The notes: generated by a model not told the origin, from the sequence alone. DNA of 23,429 nucleotides from an uncultured Atopobium sp. (GCA_946647055.1 CAMPCT010000011.1:1-23429), one strand, 5' to 3'. Numbered from the stretch's first letter, positions 7,801 through 15,483 are shown. Translations and numbers: made by a program.

Positions 7801-9372
7801 CGCCGTGCCGCCCACGGCCATGCGCCCCGCGTCGATGTGCCCCGCGTCGATGCCGATGGCGTAGATGCGGTTGAGGATGGCCATGCCCGTCGCGTCCAGC
7901 CCGTACGGGTAGGTCTGCCCGCCGTCCATCGACACGGTGAAGCTGTCCGCGCTCATGCGCCATATGACGGTCGACTCCGCCCGCGTCGGGCGGTCGTGCA
8001 TGTAGTAGATCGTCGAGCCGTCCGGCTGCGGGTCGGCGGTCATGTGCAGGCCCGCGGAGCCCGCTATCTCGTACATGACCGTCTCGATGGCCGACTCCCG
8101 CGCCGTGCGCTCCGCGCGTATGGCGTTGCGCGCCGCAACGAGCGCCCGCGTGACGGACGCGCCGCGGGCCGCGCCGTTGCGCGCCGGGGTGTCCGCGTCG
8201 CACGCCAGCGTGGCCGTGCCGCCCGCGTGCCACGTGTAGGACGTGAGCCACGAGCGGTACGTGCGCATCCTCTGGTCGGTGATTACCACGGGGTCGCCCG
8301 CCTGCCATGCGGGGGATGCGAGACCCGTGGCGTTGAACGGGCGGAAGCGCATGCCCACGACGGAGCGCCCCACCTGCGCGGCCACCGCCGCGGCCTGCCC
8401 GTACTGGACGAGCGGGTTGTCCTCCAGCGTGAGCACGTAGCCCGTCGTGCCGAACGTCGCGGTCTCGCCGGGGTTCCCGATCGTCCCGTCCTCGAGCACC
8501 TCGTCGCGTGCGGTGGCCTTGATGCCGGTCACCACCACGTCGTCGGTGGACGTGGTGAGCGAGCGCATGGCGTGCAGGTGCGCACGGGACGCGTCGCCCA
8601 CGTAGCCGCCGTCGAACGAGTCGCCGCCGCCCATGAACCAGCCGCCGTCCGCGTCGTCGCCGTCGGCGTAGGGGACGTCCGGGCCGTCCAGCGTGCCGCC
8701 GTCCAGCCACGCCTCCGACTCGTAGGCCGCGGTGTCGTACCAGCGAAGCGAGACGCGCCCGAACGGGTCGCACGTCACGAAGCACCCGGCGCACTGCGCG
8801 GCGTACGAGACCACCTGCAGGCACGTCAGGCCCGCGTCGTCCGGCCGCATGCCCACCACGTAGGACGCGTTGGGGAAGTCGTCGGTGAGCACGAGCAGCC
8901 CGCACACGGCGCACGCGTCGCGCACGATGGTGGCGAGCGTGGCGGGGTAGACGGTGTGCGCGGCCGCGTACGTCCTGCCTAGGTGGCGCAGGTTGTCGTG
9001 GCACACGAGCTGGATGGTCGCGCCGTAGCTGTCCGGCTGCTCCACGTTGAACGTGCCGAGGCGGAGCCACTCGGTCGTGCCGTCGTCCAGCGGCGCGCCC
9101 ACGTACGGGACGAGCACCGCACCGGTGAAGTCGCACCCGTCGAACCGCTGGTCGTAGTTGGCGAGCGTGGCCGTGCAGGTAGACGCCACCGCGGCGCCCA
9201 CGTCGAACGTGCCCCCGGCGCTCGTGGCCGAGTCGACGGACAGCCCGCCGAACGCGAAGTCGTCCCCCGACAGCTCCCTCTCGGTGCCGTCAGCGAACGA
9301 CAGCGTGGCCCGCGTGGCCAGCTTCGAGCTGCGCCCCACGTACTCGCGGAACGCCAGGCTTGTGGTGAGCAT
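4891..9372 (-). CDS. Large modular tail hub / tail-tip protein
   Basis: This is the largest protein in the window (1493 residues). Residues 1 to about 400 resemble gp27/Tal-type tail hub domains, with features such as FDVGAAV, YDTAAY and an LTLEDNPLVQYG segment. Residues about 583-1340 hold five modules of about 60 residues with the pattern EY-x(n)-W-xxxxP-xxxGxWLWTRTxxxYTDGT. They are interleaved with two larger GRNLL modules (about 709-887 and 1050-1213) that end in a NxKLER/NLKMER strand and a WxxAPEDLVG linker, resembling carbohydrate-binding jelly rolls. Short collagen-like GPQGQSGRDG segments occur near 1000 and 1040. Residues about 1353-1382 form an Ala-rich coiled coil, and the C-terminal 90 residues are a beta-rich tip. 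I see no peptidase or muramidase motif. A GAGAGG sequence precedes the ATG, which overlaps nothing but lies 6 bases from the previous stop. It probably binds the tail tube end and host glycans. Confidence 0.85.
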   Translation of the reverse strand: MLTTSLAFREYVGRSSKLATRATLSFADGTERELSGDDFAFGGLSVDSATSAGGTFDVGAAVASTCTATLANYDQRFDGCDFTGAVLVPYVGAPLDDGTTEWLRLGTFNVEQPDSYGATIQLVCHDNLRHLGRTYAAAHTVYPATLATIVRDACAVCGLLVLTDDFPNASYVVGMRPDDAGLTCLQVVSYAAQCAGCFVTCDPFGRVSLRWYDTAAYESEAWLDGGTLDGPDVPYADGDDADGGWFMGGGDSFDGGYVGDASRAHLHAMRSLTTSTDDVVVTGIKATARDEVLEDGTIGNPGETATFGTTGYVLTLEDNPLVQYGQAAAVAAQVGRSVVGMRFRPFNATGLASPAWQAGDPVVITDQRMRTYRSWLTSYTWHAGGTATLACDADTPARNGAARGASVTRALVAARNAIRAERTARESAIETVMYEIAGSAGLHMTADPQPDGSTIYYMHDRPTRAESTVIWRMSADSFTVSMDGGQTYPYGLDATGMAILNRIYAIGIDAGHIDAGRMAVGGTADDPLFLADFDTGQVLLKSADGSTYIDLLRGQINLSGASTLSGSTTVADLLGVVDDNVIAVDVEYCDSTSSTTAPADDDPGWGTVAPVWRAGWYIWQRTSVTRPTGITRGAATCISGRDGSSVGIASTAVEYAASGSGTETPAATAFSPTIPEVVAGEWLWTRTTVSYTDGTSTTSYSVAGNGSEGRNLLRRTGSVTASDLACTRSTVPETGIIRLTPTTSASYVKFKVDYLDYADYGEGAYTVSFDARLAPVASDYTANDILVYLGYSIAGRIGSTFSSTYDRYGRKAVATNALTSDWKRLSTTFSIPDGITSGKTSALAAGSQLCVQFGEYTSRAPVEVRNVKLERGARASAWTMAPEDLVGIAYTSTEYGTSASATAEPTTWQQTAPTVTKGQWLWIRTTTTYTDGTSTTATTKSYAGTDGTDGTSVTILGSYDTLAELEAAHPTGSTGDSYIVAGDLYVWDGTAWADVGQIRGPQGQSGRDGTSVSVESSTKVDGVTTVTLSDGTVLTIADGTDGEDGKAGPDGRNLLLGTSAAKAATIAGATSNAYTGYYDESEYGKTVTAGNTDGLFAVSFDWSVEVPEGGTPGGEAWLQIEGNIINGVVDAGGYGGSQGRRGVDLTPGSGHYWCTFRFTAEQAAFARQRMRLRARGTADYPACPGEVVTISNLKMERTDTAPTGWSLAPEDLVGIGSSTIEYATSASEEDEPETWQSEAPALAKGQWLWTRVTTTYTDGTTTVALSKAYAGADGTGMSSIASEYLLTEMDGSTEELTPDGSEPEWTTAQPEWQEGYHIWTRSRVTWDDGTVTCTEPLLADALNALGLGVATAQGTADAAQEAADAAQASADDAATKATSFIRQDPAVGSILIGDMVGEVTRRLLRMTATSIDFMNDGVVVASFGDTVRLGLQDSYHMETTAGDISFYEGATRRAYLSGDRLSVANAEAEGAFYIGEYALRTGGNGYFTIVKRA
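5353..7626 (-). repeat. Tandem WLW modules interleaved with GRNLL modules in the tail hub
   Basis: Five related modules of about 180-190 bp and two modules of about 500 bp alternate here. In the small modules the block encoding GxWLWTRT-x-YTDGTST is strongly conserved, and the corresponding DNA recurs with only scattered changes near 5600, 6580 and 7300. The order is small, small, large, small, collagen-like linker, large, small, small. This points to duplication of a small-plus-large unit. Confidence 0.75.
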
Positions 9373-9378
9373 GCGCGC

Positions 9379-9768
9379 CTACCTCTCTATGATGTCGAAC
9401 GAGAGCGTCGATATGGTCGCGCCGAGCGAGCCGAGCCGCACGGAGCGGAACGGCGCCGTGCGGTCGCCCACGTAGAACTGCCGCGTCTCGAACGTGCCGG
9501 ACATGGGGTCGGGGTAGCGCACCCACACGTACTCCGCGTTGAATGCGCGGAGGATGGCGCTCGCCTTTGCGAGGTCGGGGTCGCTCCACGACAGCGACAG
9601 CTTGCGCTTCTGGCTCGTCCTCATCTTGTACATCGTGTTGTTGGCGTCGTTGACGCGCCCGGAGTCGGACGCGGAGACGTCCTGCAGCCCCCAGCCCATC
9701 GAGTCGGGCGTGGGGACGGGGGACAGGCTCCCCGCGCTCGTGCCAACCATGAGAACGTGGTCTGCCAT
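9379..9768 (-). CDS. DUF6711-like tail protein in the Dit position
   Basis: A 129-residue protein lies between the tape measure and the tail hub genes. Its second half contains a lysine/leucine/serine strand (KRKLSLSWSD), a helix, and the segment VRYPDPMSGTFETRQFYVGD followed by a final strand ending DIIER. That layout matches small DUF6711-type phage proteins, which sit at exactly this position in several Gram-positive siphophages. It is much shorter than typical distal tail (Dit) proteins of about 250 residues and may provide the ring-forming function alone. A GTG two codons upstream is possible, but AGGGGGTG at 9772-9779 is better spaced for the ATG at 9768. The family call is from memory of its motif pattern, so the function is inferred. 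Confidence 0.8.
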   Translation of the reverse strand: MADHVLMVGTSAGSLSPVPTPDSMGWGLQDVSASDSGRVNDANNTMYKMRTSQKRKLSLSWSDPDLAKASAILRAFNAEYVWVRYPDPMSGTFETRQFYVGDRTAPFRSVRLGSLGATISTLSFDIIER

Positions 9769-9771
9769 GCG

Positions 9772-9779
9772 CACCCCCT
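9772..9779 (-). promoter_or_regulatory. Shine-Dalgarno site deciding the start at 9768
   Basis: The sequence AGGGGGTG overlaps the TAG stop of the tape measure gene and ends three bases before the ATG. Its G-run is too close to the alternative GTG at 9774, which lies inside it, so the ATG is preferred. Confidence 0.6.
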
Positions 9780-12645
9780 ACACGAACACGAGGCCGGAGC
9801 CCGCGAGCTCGCCCGTGTCGTCCATCTCCCTGAGACCGCGCACGGTGGCGCGCGCGAGCTCCCTGTTGCCGACGACGAGCACCACGTCGCCCATGCCCTG
9901 CGGCTGCTGCTGCGACATCATCGCGCGCACCGCGTCCGCGAGCATCGCGCCCGCCTCCTCGCGCACGACCTGCCGCATGAGCCCCTCGGGCGTCTCGATG
10001 TTGTTGCCGCGCGTCTGGTCGCCCAGCACCGCCATGAACTCGCGGTTGGGCGGCAGCACGGCGCCCTGCGCGAGGTGCGGTATCGACAGCGACGAGAACG
10101 GGCTGCGGAAGGACGACGCGGACGACCTGAGCGAGTTGTACGAGCTGAAGGCGTTGGATATGCTGCTCGTGATGCTGCTGATGCCCGACGATATCTTGCT
10201 GATGAAGTTCTGGAAGCCTTGCAGGGCCTTGTTGATGGCCGACTGCAGCCCGTCGCCGATGGACGAGAAGAGCTTCTGCCACCATTGCGGGGTGAAAATC
10301 TTCTTCACGTTGGTGTTGAACCACTTAGTGATTCCGCCCCATATCTCCTTGGCCTTGTTCTGCAGGAAGTTCCAGTTGATGGCGGCGGCGGTGCCCAGCG
10401 CGGCGGCTCCCGCGAGTATCAGCCCGATGCCGAGCGGGATGCCCACGCCGGACAGGCACAGGATGATGCCTATGACGAGCACGGCCGCGCCCACGATGCC
10501 CATGATGGCGGTGATGGTCGACTTGGTCTTGTCGGAGAGCGTGTTCCAGTTGAGCGCGGCGGCTGTCACGAGGGCCGCGGCGCCCGCCGCGATGAGGCCG
10601 ATGCCCAGCGCTATGTTCACGCCCGAAAGCGCTATCACGGCGCCCAGCGCGAGCGCCACGGCGCCAACGAGCTTGAGCATCTCGGTGACCACGCCCAGGA
10701 CCTTGTCGGGCAGCTCGTCCCAGTTGAGCCCGATGGAGCCGACGATCGCCGCGGCGCCCAGCGCCATGAGCCCGACTCCGAGCGGTATGTTCACCGACGT
10801 GAAGGCAAGCACGGCACCGATGACCACCGCCACGATGCCCACCACCTCCAAAGCCTTGGTCACGGTGCGCTTGAGGTCGCCGCCCATGCGCTTCCAGTCG
10901 AGCGCCACGGCGCCGACGAGCGCGGCCACGCCGAGCGCGATGAGGGCGAGGCCCAGCGGGATGTTGACGGCTGAGAAGGCGAGCGCCGCGCCGAGCGCGA
11001 CGGCCACGATGCCCGCGACCTCCAGCGCGGTCGCAACGGCCTCCGACAGGCTCCCGGACAGCGCCTCCCAGTTGAGCACGGCGGCGGTGGCTATCGACAG
11101 GGCGCCAAGCGCCATCAGCCCCAGCCCGAGCGGGATGTTGGCCCCGGAGAACGCGAGCACCGCTCCCACGACGAGCGCTATCACGCCCACGACGAGCAGC
11201 GCCATGGTTATCGCCGTGCGCAGCTCCGTGCCGAGCGCGTCCCAGTTGAGCGCCGCGGCCACGCCCAGCATGGTGAGTCCCGCGGCCATCAGTCCGATGC
11301 CGAGGGGGACGTTCACGCCCGAGAACGCGAGGACGGCGCCCAGCACCACGGCAACGATGCCCACCACCACGAGCGCCGTGGTGATGGACGACCGCACCTT
11401 CTCGGGCAGCTCGTCCCATTTCTCGCGGTATGCCGTGTAGATCATCAGCGCGCCGATGGCCATGAGCGTGAGTCCCAGCGGGATGTTGATGCCGGAGAAC
11501 GCGAGCACGGCGCCCACGGCCATGAGGGCCGCTCCCAGGATGAGCATTATCTCGGCGAGCTTGTCGGAGATCTTGCCCACGTCGAACGCGTCCCAGTCGG
11601 GCTTGACGCCCTCACCCGCGCCAGCGGCCGCTCCGCCCACGCCGCCCAGCGAGCCGCCGGAGCCGGAGTCGTCGTTCTCCGCCGACATCTGGTTCAGCTC
11701 GTCGAACGCGAGCAGCGACTTGTTGGCCTCCTTCTGCGCCTTTGCGAGGTCGCGGGCCGCGTCCGCCTGCCCGGACACCGACTTCGCCGCGTCGTCCGCC
11801 GCATCGCCCATGCGCCACGTGTTCTCCGCCGCGGCGCGGGCTTGCTCGATGGACGCCACGATGGATGTGCCGAACACGCGGTCGATGATGGACGCGAGCG
11901 TGGTGAGCGCCGCCACGGTCATGTTGATGGCGGACGTGAGCACAGGGCCGATGGCGTTGGCTATCGCGTTGATGAAGCCCTGCGCGGTGGCCCTGAGGTT
12001 GGCGAGCGTGGCGGAGAAGCGGTCGCTCTCCATGAGCGCCTCGCCCACGCCGTCCCTGAGCGCGCGGACGCCCTGCAGGATGGCCCCGAACACGAACACG
12101 CGCTTGAGCATCGTGCCCACGCGGGACGCGAACCTGTCCATCGCGGCGCTGGCCTGCTGCATGCCCTCGGACACCGCGCCGCCTGAGCCGCGGTACGCCT
12201 TGGCGAGCCTCGTGCCCAGCTCCTCGGAGCGCTCCGCGGCGCCGCGCAGCTCGCCCTCGTACTGGCGCACCGAGTCGTCGGCGCGCTTCCACTTCTCGTC
12301 CAGCTCCCACTTGTCGTCGGCGAGCTTCGCCTCGCGCTCCTCCGCGCGTGCGAGCGCCGCCTCCACGCCCGCTATCTCGGACTGCGCCGCCTGCCACGCG
12401 CCCGCGTCGGTCGGGTCGGTGCCGCGCAGCGCGTCGAGCCGCTGGCGCAGCTCCTCTGCCTTCTCGCTCGCGCGCTCGATGGCCCTCTGCGCGTCGTCCA
12501 TCTCCTGCTCGAGCGCGGAGCGGCCCGCGCGGGCCTTGTCGAGCCGCTTGCGTATGCGGTCGACCTCGCGCTCCGCGGCCTTGAGGTCCTTCTCGAGCTG
12601 GCCGTTGTCCAGCGCCGTCGAGAACGTTATCGTGCCGTCTGCCAT
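9778..12645 (-). CDS. Tape measure protein
   Basis: The protein has 955 residues. Residues about 15-145 form a charged coiled coil with Glu/Arg/Ala heptads. Residues about 175-260 are amphipathic helices. A low-complexity Gly/Ser linker lies near 325-345. Residues about 364-762 hold seven hydrophobic repeats of 58 residues, each with GAVLAFSGVNIPLGxGLMALG and ending in LNWxxL. The C-terminus contains the IPHLAQGAVLPPNREFMAVL segment typical of Gram-positive siphophage tape measures. The protein sets tail length and probably helps DNA cross the membrane. At the usual 0.15 nm per residue the tail would be about 140 nm. An AGGGTGA site precedes the ATG, and the TGA of the Gp15-like gene lies 5 bases upstream of it. 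The gene lies directly after the tail chaperones, as usual. Confidence 0.95.
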   Translation of the reverse strand: MADGTITFSTALDNGQLEKDLKAAEREVDRIRKRLDKARAGRSALEQEMDDAQRAIERASEKAEELRQRLDALRGTDPTDAGAWQAAQSEIAGVEAALARAEEREAKLADDKWELDEKWKRADDSVRQYEGELRGAAERSEELGTRLAKAYRGSGGAVSEGMQQASAAMDRFASRVGTMLKRVFVFGAILQGVRALRDGVGEALMESDRFSATLANLRATAQGFINAIANAIGPVLTSAINMTVAALTTLASIIDRVFGTSIVASIEQARAAAENTWRMGDAADDAAKSVSGQADAARDLAKAQKEANKSLLAFDELNQMSAENDDSGSGGSLGGVGGAAAGAGEGVKPDWDAFDVGKISDKLAEIMLILGAALMAVGAVLAFSGINIPLGLTLMAIGALMIYTAYREKWDELPEKVRSSITTALVVVGIVAVVLGAVLAFSGVNVPLGIGLMAAGLTMLGVAAALNWDALGTELRTAITMALLVVGVIALVVGAVLAFSGANIPLGLGLMALGALSIATAAVLNWEALSGSLSEAVATALEVAGIVAVALGAALAFSAVNIPLGLALIALGVAALVGAVALDWKRMGGDLKRTVTKALEVVGIVAVVIGAVLAFTSVNIPLGVGLMALGAAAIVGSIGLNWDELPDKVLGVVTEMLKLVGAVALALGAVIALSGVNIALGIGLIAAGAAALVTAAALNWNTLSDKTKSTITAIMGIVGAAVLVIGIILCLSGVGIPLGIGLILAGAAALGTAAAINWNFLQNKAKEIWGGITKWFNTNVKKIFTPQWWQKLFSSIGDGLQSAINKALQGFQNFISKISSGISSITSSISNAFSSYNSLRSSASSFRSPFSSLSIPHLAQGAVLPPNREFMAVLGDQTRGNNIETPEGLMRQVVREEAGAMLADAVRAMMSQQQPQGMGDVVLVVGNRELARATVRGLREMDDTGELAGSGLVFV
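10360..11556 (-). repeat. Seven 174-bp tandem repeats inside the tape measure gene
   Basis: Seven in-frame copies of a 58-codon unit lie back to back. The NIPLG-type motif recurs at residues near 387, 445, 503, 561, 619, 677 and 735, a spacing of exactly 58. Copies 2 to 5 are the most alike; copies 1 and 7 are more diverged. On the plus strand the recurring block is cccagcgggatgtt followed by gaaggcgagc-like sequence. Confidence 0.85.
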
Positions 12646-12649
12646 GATG

Positions 12650-13201
12650 TCACCCTATCCACTGGCCGAACAGCTCGGCCTCCTCGTCCGTCTCGTCGGT
12701 GCGCAGGTCGACCATCGCCTTGTTGTCCGCGTAGAACCGGCGCTCGCCCTCGTCCAGCCGCTTGCCCTCGCGGCGCTTGTTGCGTATCGCCACCACCTGA
12801 GCGAACGTGCAGTCGCCTATCTCGTAGTAGGCCGACAGGAACGTCCACCAGTGCAGGTAGTCGGCGCCGCGGCACTCGTAGCCGAGCACCTTGTTCACCG
12901 GCGCGACGATGAGCTTGAAGTCCTGCTCCCAGCTCATTACGCGCGGGCGGCGCCTTCCGTCCGGCTCCTCGCCCCCGCCGATGAACCACAGCATGCGCTC
13001 CGCGGCCTCCTGCAGGTCGTCGGTCGCTATGTCGTCCACGTCTGGGTAGAAGATGGAGAGCGTGAGCAGCGCCCGCTCGTCGTCGTCGATGGACGGGTCC
13101 GCCATGACGCGCATTATGTCAAGGGCGGCGCGGAAGTCGCTCCTGATGGCGAGCTCCGCGCCGCCCACTGTCACGGAGGTCGGCAGGTCGTATGCTGGCA
13201 C
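12650..13201 (-). CDS. Gp15-like tail assembly protein
   Basis: This 183-residue protein matches the bacteriophage Gp15 family. It has an N-terminal helical region with DFRAALDIMRVM (22-33), a conserved HWWTFLSAYYEI segment (117-128) and a basic helix IRNKRREGKRLDE (139-151). These proteins are encoded just before the tape measure and are thought to chaperone its assembly into the tail. The start is a GTG two bases after the stop of the previous gene, with AAGGGC about seven bases upstream. No better ATG exists before residue 30. The gene ends within five bases of the tape measure start, consistent with coupled translation. Confidence 0.85.
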   Translation of the reverse strand: MPAYDLPTSVTVGGAELAIRSDFRAALDIMRVMADPSIDDDERALLTLSIFYPDVDDIATDDLQEAAERMLWFIGGGEEPDGRRRPRVMSWEQDFKLIVAPVNKVLGYECRGADYLHWWTFLSAYYEIGDCTFAQVVAIRNKRREGKRLDEGERRFYADNKAMVDLRTDETDEEAELFGQWIG

Positions 13202-13202
13202 C

Positions 13203-13652
13203 CTACTTGCCCTTGTACTTCTTCATCATGGCCGCGTACCTCTTGTTGTAGCCGCGCACGCGTGGGTCGGTGCGCTTCTGCTCCTCGCTGAACGCGCTCT
13301 GGATCTCGTCCGCGACGGCGAACATGAGGTTGATCCAGACGGGCAGGCCGTCCGCCAACGCGTAGCAGTTCATGTCGGGGAACAGCGCGTCGGCTACGCC
13401 CTCGCCCAGAAGGCCGTCTATGACGCCGCGCATCTCGCGGTCGCGCTCGTTCGCGTAGGCGAACATGCGCCCGCCGTCCTCGCCGATCTCGTCCACCTCG
13501 CGCTGGAACTCGTCCTGCCGGGCGTCCAGCTCCTTGAAGGCGTTGTACAGGCGCTCGGCGAACGCCGCGTCGGTCGGGTTGAAGCGGACGGTGACGGCGC
13601 CGTTGAGGTCGTACTCCTTGACGCCGGTGTCGAAGCTGAGGGACTTGGCCAT
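13203..13652 (-). CDS. Tail assembly chaperone, first member
   Basis: A 149-residue, mainly helical protein beginning MAKSLSFDTGVKEYDLNG, followed by a charged helical region and a basic tail ending MMKKYKGK. Size, position between tail tube and the Gp15-like gene, and the short N-terminal beta segment fit the first tail assembly chaperone of siphophages. In many phages the two chaperones are joined by a programmed -1 frameshift. Here the downstream frame would need a +1 or -2 shift, and no slippery heptamer is evident at the end. The ATG has an AAGGGGGCG site upstream, overlapping the end of the tail tube gene spacer. The role is inferred mainly from position. Confidence 0.8.
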   Translation of the reverse strand: MAKSLSFDTGVKEYDLNGAVTVRFNPTDAAFAERLYNAFKELDARQDEFQREVDEIGEDGGRMFAYANERDREMRGVIDGLLGEGVADALFPDMNCYALADGLPVWINLMFAVADEIQSAFSEEQKRTDPRVRGYNKRYAAMMKKYKGK

Positions 13653-13664
13653 GGTCGCGCCCCC

Positions 13665-14195
13665 TTAGGAAGCCTTGGTGAAGGTGACGGCGCCCGTCTC
13701 CGCGTCCTTGGTGACGGTGCCCACCTCGCGCTCGCCGCCGTAGGTGGCCTCGAGCGGCATCTCGATGTCGCCGCCGCCCTCGCCGCCGATGGACGTGGGG
13801 CGCACCATCGAGGCGGGGTAGCGCTCCGCGAACGGCGCGGACGCCTCGCCCGCGTAGAGGTGGACGACGAGCAGGTCGAGGCTCGTGAGCGCCTGCGGGT
13901 TCTGGTTCTTGATGCCCTCCTCCCAGATCTTCTCGTAGGCGGCGTCGCCCTGCGTGAGCTTCACGCCGTCGAAGCTCTGGGTGATGGTGGGCTTCTTCAT
14001 GCTGCTGTGGGTGATTCCCAGGATGTCCTGGGTGGTGCTCTCGCTCCAGTCGTACTCGGCGCTGGAGTCCTCGACGCGCTTGCCGATGGCGGCCCACGAC
14101 GGGGACGCGTAGCTTGCGGTGTTGAGGTAGAGCACGAGCTGCTCGCGGGCGATGGTCTGGCCCTCGGGCGTGTTGAACGTGTTGGTGGTCGGCAT
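13665..14195 (-). CDS. Major tail tube protein
   Basis: A 176-residue protein that fits the major tail protein of Gram-positive siphophages in size, position and pattern. It opens with MPTTNTFNTPEGQTI, then has beta strands including YDWSESTTQDILGITH and MKKPTITQSFDG (residues about 66-77), and ends in a GTVTKDAETGAVTFTKAS strand pair. It polymerises into the hexameric tail tube around the tape measure. The next gene upstream is a minor capsid/terminator-like protein and the next downstream is the chaperone pair, exactly as in related phages. The ATG lies one base downstream of the previous stop. There is no fused immunoglobulin-like C-terminal domain. Confidence 0.9.
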   Translation of the reverse strand: MPTTNTFNTPEGQTIAREQLVLYLNTASYASPSWAAIGKRVEDSSAEYDWSESTTQDILGITHSSMKKPTITQSFDGVKLTQGDAAYEKIWEEGIKNQNPQALTSLDLLVVHLYAGEASAPFAERYPASMVRPTSIGGEGGGDIEMPLEATYGGEREVGTVTKDAETGAVTFTKAS

Positions 14196-14196
14196 C

Positions 14197-14640
14197 TTAG
14201 CCCCTCTCGTAGCGTTTCACGAACGTGGCGGACAGCTGGATGGCGTAGACCGCCACCCCCTCGCCGTCGGCCGAGTAGATGGCGCCGTTCTGCGCGGTCA
14301 TGCGCTCCCTGCGCGGCTCGTCGCCGAACGTGGGGGCCAGTCCCCGCGCGCTCTGCTCCTGCACCCACTGCTGGAAGCCCTGCAGCCATTCTGCGTTGAG
14401 TGTCGCGCCCTCGTCCTCGCCCGGCGCCTTGGCCATGACGGTGTAGAGCGCGAAGTTGTACTGGTTCTCCACGGTCACGTCGCCCATCACGTCGGTGCGG
14501 CGGCGTATCTCGACGAGCCCGTTGGGGAACAGGCCCGCGCAGTCGGGCACGTGGTCGGTGTAGTCGATTGCGAGCGCGCCCAGCACGTCCGCGTCGGGGT
14601 ACGACGCGACGAAGGCGCGCATCTTCTCGAGGTCGGTCAC
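14197..14640 (-). CDS. Minor capsid 3-like / tail terminator protein
   Basis: A 147-residue protein with LEKMRAFVASYPDADVLGAL at the start, then NGLVEIRRRTDVMGDVTVENQ and a C-terminal strand QLSATFVKRYE. A WLQGFQQWVQEQSARGLAPTF helix lies near the centre. This pattern matches the small neck proteins listed as minor capsid proteins in A118-like phages, a position occupied by tail terminators. The start is a GTG that overlaps the previous stop as GTGA, with AAGGGGGC eight bases upstream. A downstream ATG at 14622 would drop six residues and is less well placed. A much longer reading frame extending to 14973 is a shadow over the preceding gene. The tail terminator role is inferred from gene order. 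Confidence 0.82.
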   Translation of the reverse strand: MTDLEKMRAFVASYPDADVLGALAIDYTDHVPDCAGLFPNGLVEIRRRTDVMGDVTVENQYNFALYTVMAKAPGEDEGATLNAEWLQGFQQWVQEQSARGLAPTFGDEPRRERMTAQNGAIYSADGEGVAVYAIQLSATFVKRYERG

Positions 14641-15110
14641 AGCGACAGCCCCCTTGCGTAGTCGGAGACCTCGCGGGCTATGGCGGCGCCCTCGTTGTGG
14701 ACGAGCGTGCGGTCCCAATGGTCGCCCGCGTACGGGTTGACGGTGCGCGTGTAGCTGAGCGGCTCGCCCGTCGCAACGGGGTGCGCGCCCATGCGGTAGC
14801 GGAACTCCCCGGTCGGGTTGCCGTCCTCGTCGCGCAGCGGGTACGGCCCGCCGCCGTTGGGGTCGCGCATCTTGGAGCCCATGTAGAGGTATCGCGCGTA
14901 CGGCGCGTTGACCACGATGGACGCGGCGCCCTGCTGCGTGGTGAGCGCGGTGGCGGTGGTGCCGGACAGCCACGGCATGTAGCGGCGCATGCGCAGCAGC
15001 ACGCGGGCGGTGAGGAACGACTGGACGCGGCCGCGCTTGTCCACGCCTATGCGGCGCATGACGCGCTCTGGCGGCGCGAGCCGGGCGTCCATCCTGACGG
15101 TGAGCGCCAT
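14637..15110 (-). CDS. Minor capsid 2-like head-tail joining protein
   Basis: A 157-residue protein with a basic N-terminal helix, the conserved core APYARYLYMGSKMRDPNGGG (about 81-100), and a C-terminal YAGDHWDRTLVHNEGAAIAREV. The YARYLYYG and GxHWDRxxxxNxG patterns are typical of the family annotated as phage minor capsid protein 2 in A118-type phages, structurally related to head-tail joining proteins. ATG at 15110 is chosen because GGGTGG lies five bases upstream; a GTG three codons earlier is possible. It ends by overlapping the following gene in a GTGA. It probably forms part of the neck between connector and tail. Confidence 0.82.
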   Translation of the reverse strand: MALTVRMDARLAPPERVMRRIGVDKRGRVQSFLTARVLLRMRRYMPWLSGTTATALTTQQGAASIVVNAPYARYLYMGSKMRDPNGGGPYPLRDEDGNPTGEFRYRMGAHPVATGEPLSYTRTVNPYAGDHWDRTLVHNEGAAIAREVSDYARGLSL

Positions 15111-15111
15111 G

Positions 15112-15483
15112 CTAGCCACCCGCCTCGGTGTGGGCTAGGTGGCCGTCCATCCACTTGGGGTCCACGGAGCGCACGACCACGAGCCCCGCCACCTTGGACG
15201 GGACGAACGCGCGCCACTCCGCGTCGGTGGCCACCTCGGGCCCCACGCCGCGCAGCACCTTGTCGCCCACGGCCACGGGAACCGTGCCGGAGCCGTCGTC
15301 CGGTATCACGAGCAGGAAGCCGTTGGCCTCGCTCGCGCCCGTCCGCGCGGTGTTGAGCACCTTCTGGGCGTCGAGGAACGCCCGCCTGTGGACGGCGCGC
15401 GATATCGTGCCGTCGTCCCCGCGGTGGTACACGGTGACCGTCTGGTCGCAGAGGCCGTAGCGCCCCCTCGCCCGGCGCGTCAC
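15112..15483 (-). CDS. Minor capsid 1-like head closure protein
   Basis: A 123-residue protein with a short Arg-rich start, then a TVTVYHRGDDG strand pair, an internal FLLVIPDDG strand, and VAVGDKVLRG followed by VAGLVVVRSVDPK. This order matches the small minor capsid protein 1 family, which acts as a head closure or stopper. The frame has a much longer upstream extension that only shadows the connector and capsid genes. The real start is a GTG overlapping the connector stop as GTGA. It follows the connector and precedes the joining protein, which is the standard neck order. Confidence 0.8.
   Translation of the reverse strand: MTRRARGRYGLCDQTVTVYHRGDDGTISRAVHRRAFLDAQKVLNTARTGASEANGFLLVIPDDGSGTVPVAVGDKVLRGVGPEVATDAEWRAFVPSKVAGLVVVRSVDPKWMDGHLAHTEAGG

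Noticed and set aside
4891..9372. Cell-wall hydrolase domain in the tail hub
   Set aside because: No NlpC/P60, CHAP, M23 or lysozyme motif could be seen anywhere in the 1493 residues.
13190..13230. Lambda-type -1 programmed frameshift joining the two tail chaperones
   Set aside because: The Gp15-like frame is +1 (or -2) relative to the first chaperone, it is open upstream only from about 13222, and no slippery heptamer is seen. A separate GTG with its own AAGGGC site explains expression.
8983..13291. Several long plus-strand reading frames opposite tape measure, DUF6711-like and Gp15-like genes
   Set aside because: Low-complexity Ser/Ala/Pro or Arg/His composition mirrors the minus-strand codons, and the opposite strand encodes well-recognised tail proteins.
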